The notes below the pieces were generated by a model that was not told the origin of the DNA, searched no databases, and worked only from the letters and a program-made list of their open reading frames with translations. A stretch of 64,000 bases of DNA, from positions 1-64,000 of the forward strand of contig NZ_CADIJR010000035.1 in assembly GCF_902859645.1 (NCBI RefSeq), read 5' to 3'. How positions within the stretch are numbered: the first letter of the stretch is position 1; each line of letters begins with the position of its first letter. Shown piece by piece: positions 62,502 through 64,000 of the stretch. This DNA comes from Achromobacter insuavis (GTDB lineage: Bacteria; Pseudomonadota; Gammaproteobacteria; Burkholderiales; Burkholderiaceae_B). A program made the translations under genes and the position numbers.

Positions 62502-64000
62502 GGCGCGCTCGCGCCGGACGGCGCCGGTTCGGCGCGCGCCAGTGTCCACGCCGGGGCGCGGGCCTGGGCCCGCCACAAGCGCCGGTACACGGCACAGTCC
62601 GCCAGCAGCTCGGCGTGCGTGCCGATGCCCTGGATCCGGCCTGCGTCCAGCACGATGATGCGGTCGGCCGCGGGCGCCTGCGCCAACCGGTGCGACACGG
62701 CAATCACGGTCCGATCCGCGGCCAGGCGCCGCAGCGCTCGCTGGATGCCGCGCTCGGTGGCCGGGTCGGCGGCGGAGGTGGCCTCGTCCAGCAACAGCAC
62801 CGGCGTGTCGGCCAGCAGGGCGCGAGCCAGCGCCAGGCGTTGCCGCTCGCCACCGGACAGGCTGGCGCCGCGTTCCGCCACGGGCGTGTCCAGGCCTTGC
62901 GGCAGGCGCGCCAGCAGGGTCTCCAGACCGGCCGCGCGGACGGCCCGCGCGATGGCGTCGGCGGATGCGTCCGGACAGGCGATCAGCAGGTTTTCGCGCA
63001 GGGTGCCGGCAAAGACCAGTATGTCCTGGAACACGCACGACACCCATTCGGCGCGGCTGGCGGCGGGCACCTCGAACCAGGATACGCCGCCCACCTCGAG
63101 TCGTCCGGCGCGCTGTTCGCAGGCGCCATACAACAGGCCCAGCAGGCTGCTCTTGCCCGCGCCGCTGGGGCCGACGATCAGCGTATAGCCGGGGCTGGGG
63201 GCCGCCAGCGTCAGGTCGTGCAGGGTGTCGGGACCGTCGGCCGGACCGGCATGCACGTGTTCGAGGCGCAGGTCGAAACGGGGCGGCCGCGCCCGCGGCG
63301 CAGGAGCGGGCGGCACGGCCTGGTCGAGCAAGGCGACGACGCGGCGCGTGCCCAGCATCTGCCTGCGCAGCGCGCCGAAAGCGCCCAGCAAGCGCAGCAG
63401 CGGCGCGGTCAGGCCCGCGCCCAGGGTCACGAACAGCAGCAGGCCGGCGGGCGACAGGCTACCCTGCGCGGCCAGCAGGATGCCGGCGGGCAGTACCACC
63501 GCCAGGTTGGTCGACAGGGCGACGAAGAACAATGCATAGGGAATGGCGGTGCGGCGTGTCACGTCGTGGGCCAGCGTCGCCAGCGCATGCACCGCCTGGC
63601 GCAGCGCCGTCATGGAGGTCGCGGCGCGGTCGTGGGCCTTGAGCGTGGCGATGCCGTTGATGTGTTCCAGCAGCGCGTCGTTCGCGGCGGCGTCGGCGGC
63701 ATGCCATTGCCGCAGGATGGGGTCCAGCCCGCGGAAGCTGCGGCGATAGGCCCACAAGGCCAGCGGCAGCAGCGCCAGCGAGGCCAGCGCCATGCGCCAG
63801 TCCAGCGCGAACAGCCCGGCCGCCGCCAGCAGCGGCACCGCCAGGCCGGCGACCGCGTCGGGCAGCGTATGGCCGATCACGCTCTCCAGGCCATTGATGT
63901 CGTCCACCAGGGTCTTCTTCAGGGCGCCAGCCCGCCCGTGCGAGGCGGACAATGGCAGCCGGCCGAGCTGGCGCAGCAGGTCGGCGCGCAGCCGCGCCTG
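62498..64000 (-). CDS. ABC exporter half-transporter (first gene), 5' end outside window
   Basis: Partial permease-ATPase of about 500 visible residues. The frame is open to the right edge (upstream residues read QARLRADLLRQLGRLPLS before SASHGRAGALKKTLVDDING), so the start lies beyond 64000. The TM domain is followed by an ATPase with Walker A IVGPSGAGKSS, signature SLSGGERQRLALARAL, Walker B VLLLDEATSAADP and switch VSHRLAQ. It is coupled to the following half-transporter by an ATGA overlap; both ATP sites look competent. Confidence 0.88.
   Translation of the reverse strand, partial: QARLRADLLRQLGRLPLSASHGRAGALKKTLVDDINGLESVIGHTLPDAVAGLAVPLLAAAGLFALDWRMALASLALLPLALWAYRRSFRGLDPILRQWHAADAAANDALLEHINGIATLKAHDRAATSMTALRQAVHALATLAHDVTRRTAIPYALFFVALSTNLAVVLPAGILLAAQGSLSPAGLLLFVTLGAGLTAPLLRLLGAFGALRRQMLGTRRVVALLDQAVPPAPAPRARPPRFDLRLEHVHAGPADGPDTLHDLTLAAPSPGYTLIVGPSGAGKSSLLGLLYGACEQRAGRLEVGGVSWFEVPAASRAEWVSCVFQDILVFAGTLRENLLIACPDASADAIARAVRAAGLETLLARLPQGLDTPVAERGASLSGGERQRLALARALLADTPVLLLDEATSAADPATERGIQRALRRLAADRTVIAVSHRLAQAPAADRIIVLDAGRIQGIGTHAELLADCAVYRRLWRAQARAPAWTLARAEPAPSGASAP

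Overview
This 64 kb window is very GC-rich, densely coded bacterial chromosome. The gene content points to the betaproteobacterial family Alcaligenaceae, most likely Achromobacter or a close Bordetella relative. The evidence is a Bug-type (TctC-like) binding protein beside a LysR regulator, RstAB-like regulation, two near-identical LivK proteins and many GC-driven antisense reading frames. The genus call is inference. I saw no rRNA, tRNA, CRISPR array, insertion sequence or prophage.

Layout. 1-7.7 kb: a pectate lyase cut by the window edge, an RBBP9-like hydrolase, an orphan LivK, an RstA/RstB two-component pair, a beta-lactamase-fold protein that has lost its catalytic residues, and a MipA-like outer membrane protein. 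7.7-12.2 kb: a ugpBAEC glycerol-3-phosphate transporter on the minus strand with a Pho-box-like promoter. 12.4-13.8 kb: proC and yhhQ. 13.8-14.0 kb: a Fur-box-like element followed by an intrinsic terminator, which is a candidate small-RNA locus. 14.2-19.1 kb: the complete branched-chain amino acid ABC operon livKHMGF. 19.2-19.65 kb: a non-coding stretch with G11 and G17 tracts and several perfect palindromes. 19.7-24.5 kb: an LprI-like protein and a probable N-acyl-D-amino-acid module (racemase, D-aminoacylase, Bug protein, divergent LysR).

24.5-37.1 kb is metabolic and housekeeping: two glutathione transferases, a soluble sugar dehydrogenase, an EamA transporter, a DUF423 protein, a zinc alcohol dehydrogenase, arginase, an orphan MetQ, a PAS-GGDEF diguanylate cyclase, an MFS exporter divergent from an Lrp regulator, a membrane metallophosphoesterase and an FMN alpha-hydroxy-acid dehydrogenase. 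37.6-44.0 kb is an orphan type VI secretion effector module: VgrG, a DUF4123 adaptor, a Tle1-type lipase (DUF2235) and an exported DUF3304 protein that is the probable immunity factor.

44.0-64.0 kb: phosphatidylserine decarboxylase with a terminator hairpin just upstream of its start, an AraC regulator, the ABC-F ATPase YheS, a CitE-like lyase, an orphan response regulator, a perfect palindrome of two consensus DnaA boxes, an unrecognised 168-residue protein, a GNAT acetyltransferase, a DadA-like oxidase, AroG, a REC-EAL phosphodiesterase, a DUF4139 protein, a LysR/MFS divergent pair, an orphan FlhD-like protein divergent from a DUF2325 protein, and a two-gene ABC exporter running off the right edge. 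The best leads are the T6SS effector island, the catalytically dead hydrolase beside RstAB, the DnaA-box palindrome, the orphan FlhD and the Fur-box/terminator locus.
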